From Bacillota bacterium (lineage in GTDB: Bacteria; Bacillota; Bacilli; Alicyclobacillales; SLC66), in assembly GCA_021828865.1 (NCBI GenBank), contig JAJZCW010000001.1, positions 168,961 through 232,960 on the forward strand: a DNA stretch of 64,000 nucleotides, given 5' to 3'. Under the pieces are notes generated by a model. It saw only the letters and a list, made by a program, of their open reading frames with translations. It ran no database searches and had not been told where the DNA came from. Positions 63,033 to 64,000 of this stretch are shown here, piece by piece (position 1 is the first letter of the stretch; every line of letters starts with the position of its first letter). The translations under genes were made by a program, and so were the position numbers.

Positions 63033-63527
63033 TCAACGCATCATCCATTTTGCCATTATTCGGGATTCTGCTAAACGCAAATTGGTGCCATCTACCACTG
63101 CATGGGCAAAATCATAGAGATGTTCCCTTTCGTTGTATAGCTTGGTCAAGCGTTCCTCTATTTCGCCTTGAAGAAGAGGACGTGTACGATCAAATTCAAG
63201 GCGATGCAAAATTTCACTAAGTGGAGTATAGACATGGACAGTAAATGCCCTACTCAAAAGTAACTGGCAGGTTTCAGGTAAAAGTGGAGCACCACCGCCT
63301 GTTACCAGCACGCCTATTGGACTAGAATTCACCAAATTGGCAATCGATTCCGCTTCAAGCTCGCGGAATCGTTTTTCACCGAAGTTGGAAAATATCTCAT
63401 TGATCGACATCTTCATTTTTTTTTCGACTATTTTATCATTATCATAACACGGTAAACCATAATTACGAGCCAAGAGTTTTCCAAGCGTACTTTTTCCAGC
63501 TCCGGTAAATCCGATAAGGGCAATCAC
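63033..63527 (-). CDS. aroK: Shikimate kinase
   Basis: Fifth step of the shikimate pathway. A 164-residue P-loop kinase: Walker A IGFTGAGKSTLGKLLA near residue 6, the substrate-binding DNDKIVEKK near 30, EKRFRELEAES with the Arg of the shikimate site, GGGAPLL near 78, and the lid RTRPLLQG near 115. GTG 63527 behind AAAGGAG is used; the frame runs open to 63575. Between a ComGG-like gene and asnB. aroQ lies in another operon of the window. Confidence 0.92.
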   Translation of the reverse strand: MIALIGFTGAGKSTLGKLLARNYGLPCYDNDKIVEKKMKMSINEIFSNFGEKRFRELEAESIANLVNSSPIGVLVTGGGAPLLPETCQLLLSRAFTVHVYTPLSEILHRLEFDRTRPLLQGEIEERLTKLYNEREHLYDFAHAVVDGTNLRLAESRIMAKWMMR

Positions 63528-63604
63528 GCAAATAACTCCTTTTATACAGTCCATGATCCGTGACCATCTTATCACTTCTTTCGCATTCTAACACAAATCT
63601 GGCG

Positions 63605-64000
63605 TTAAGGACTCTCGTTCCAAAACGTTAGATGCCGAGTGGTGGGATCAAAAATAACGGTAGCCGTTGATTTTGCCCCCTGGATCGTGACAGCACTGGC
63701 GCTCAGCGTATAAAATCGACTAGTGCTGGTTAATTTTTTACCATTCACATCGCAATATCCATCCGAATCTTGAAAGCGAATGGAACCTGCACTGTGACCG
63801 TTCAAAATCGACGACATTTCAGAATTTATGCCCGCGTAAACCAGGTCTCGTGCATGAAGCACGTCTATCCGAAGGTTTACTCTTTCTTGTATGGCTTGAG
63901 CTAAGAATAAGCCAGTAGACATCAATAGCCCAAAAATCACCAGAACAAACAACGCGAATGGCAATGCGTATCCCTTCTCATCAAAAACTCGTGATATTTG
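63605..64000 (-). CDS. ComGG/GspK-like minor pseudopilin (5' end outside window)
   Basis: The visible 131 codons start at the window edge. The N-terminal part reads DEKGYALPFALFVLVIFG, i.e. a prepilin-peptidase-type Gly followed by Tyr and a long hydrophobic helix, but without the usual Glu at +5, as in GspK/PilX/ComGG-like minor pseudopilins. The rest is a short soluble beta-rich domain. In Bacillus the comG operon precedes aroK, which also follows here, so competence pseudopilus assembly is the likely role. The upstream genes (comGA-GF) are outside the window. Confidence 0.6.
   Translation of the reverse strand, partial: QISRVFDEKGYALPFALFVLVIFGLLMSTGLFLAQAIQERVNLRIDVLHARDLVYAGINSEMSSILNGHSAGSIRFQDSDGYCDVNGKKLTSTSRFYTLSASAVTIQGAKSTATVIFDPTTRHLTFWNESP

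Noticed and set aside
1..64000. CRISPR arrays, insertion sequences, integrases, rRNA and tRNA genes
   Set aside because: None seen; no direct-repeat arrays, transposase motifs or tRNA-like cloverleaf regions were noticed by eye.

Overview
The window is a dense piece of bacterial chromosome from an endospore-forming member of the Bacillota (Bacillales-type). It carries spo0A, spoIVB, the complete eight-gene spoIIIA operon, spore photoproduct lyase, a split glycine dehydrogenase (gcvPA/gcvPB) and AddAB. Gene order in several blocks is that of Bacillus: ispA-dxs-tlyA-argR-recN-spoIVB-spo0A, spoIIIAA-AH-accB-accC-asp23-nusB-folD-xseA-xseB, and gcvT divergent from yqhH-yqhG. GC content is intermediate by eye. 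An Alicyclobacillaceae-like acidophile is my guess, but nothing here proves it. Many genes start with TTG or GTG behind strong Shine-Dalgarno sequences. I saw no rRNA, tRNA, CRISPR array, insertion sequence or prophage.

Layout. 1-1.4 kb: a partial SDR reductase and a MaoC-type hydratase pair (acyl-CoA or acyl-ACP chemistry). 1.5-2.6 kb: an rRNA methyltransferase on the other strand. 2.7-14.1 kb: a leftward unit with an orphan ABC ATPase, addB, addA and metH. 14.2-27.6 kb: a mosaic of short units: a large unknown membrane protein, a PHS-type MFS carrier, splB, aconitase, two small unknown proteins, a degenerate GGDEF plus EAL protein, a D,D-carboxypeptidase, a quinone oxidoreductase with an alkyltransferase, and an NlpC/P60 hydrolase. 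27.8-28.5 kb: a small CxxC protein and a PerR regulator. 28.7-57.3 kb: a long leftward run of sporulation, isoprenoid, cofactor, fatty-acid and glycine-cleavage genes, ending upstream at a tandem glycine riboswitch. 57.6-60.1 kb: yqhH-yqhG rightward. 60.1-64 kb: a DnaI-like loader, asnB, shikimate kinase and the edge of a ComGG-like pseudopilin gene.

How the genes work together. The gcv operon is controlled by glycine through its riboswitch. The accBC genes supply malonyl-CoA next to their usual Asp23-family companion. FolD and the glycine cleavage system feed one-carbon units to MetH. Dxs and IspA make isoprenoid precursors. Spo0A, SpoIVB, the SpoIIIA channel and SplB cover sporulation from commitment to DNA repair at germination.

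The least ordinary signals are two genes whose conserved N-termini need non-canonical start codons (ATT for the EAL protein, CTG for recN), mutually exclusive hairpins in the leader of the EAL gene, a perfect 16-bp palindrome upstream of aconitase, and several very small genes. I did not find a clearly new multi-gene system; most of the window is conserved core genome.
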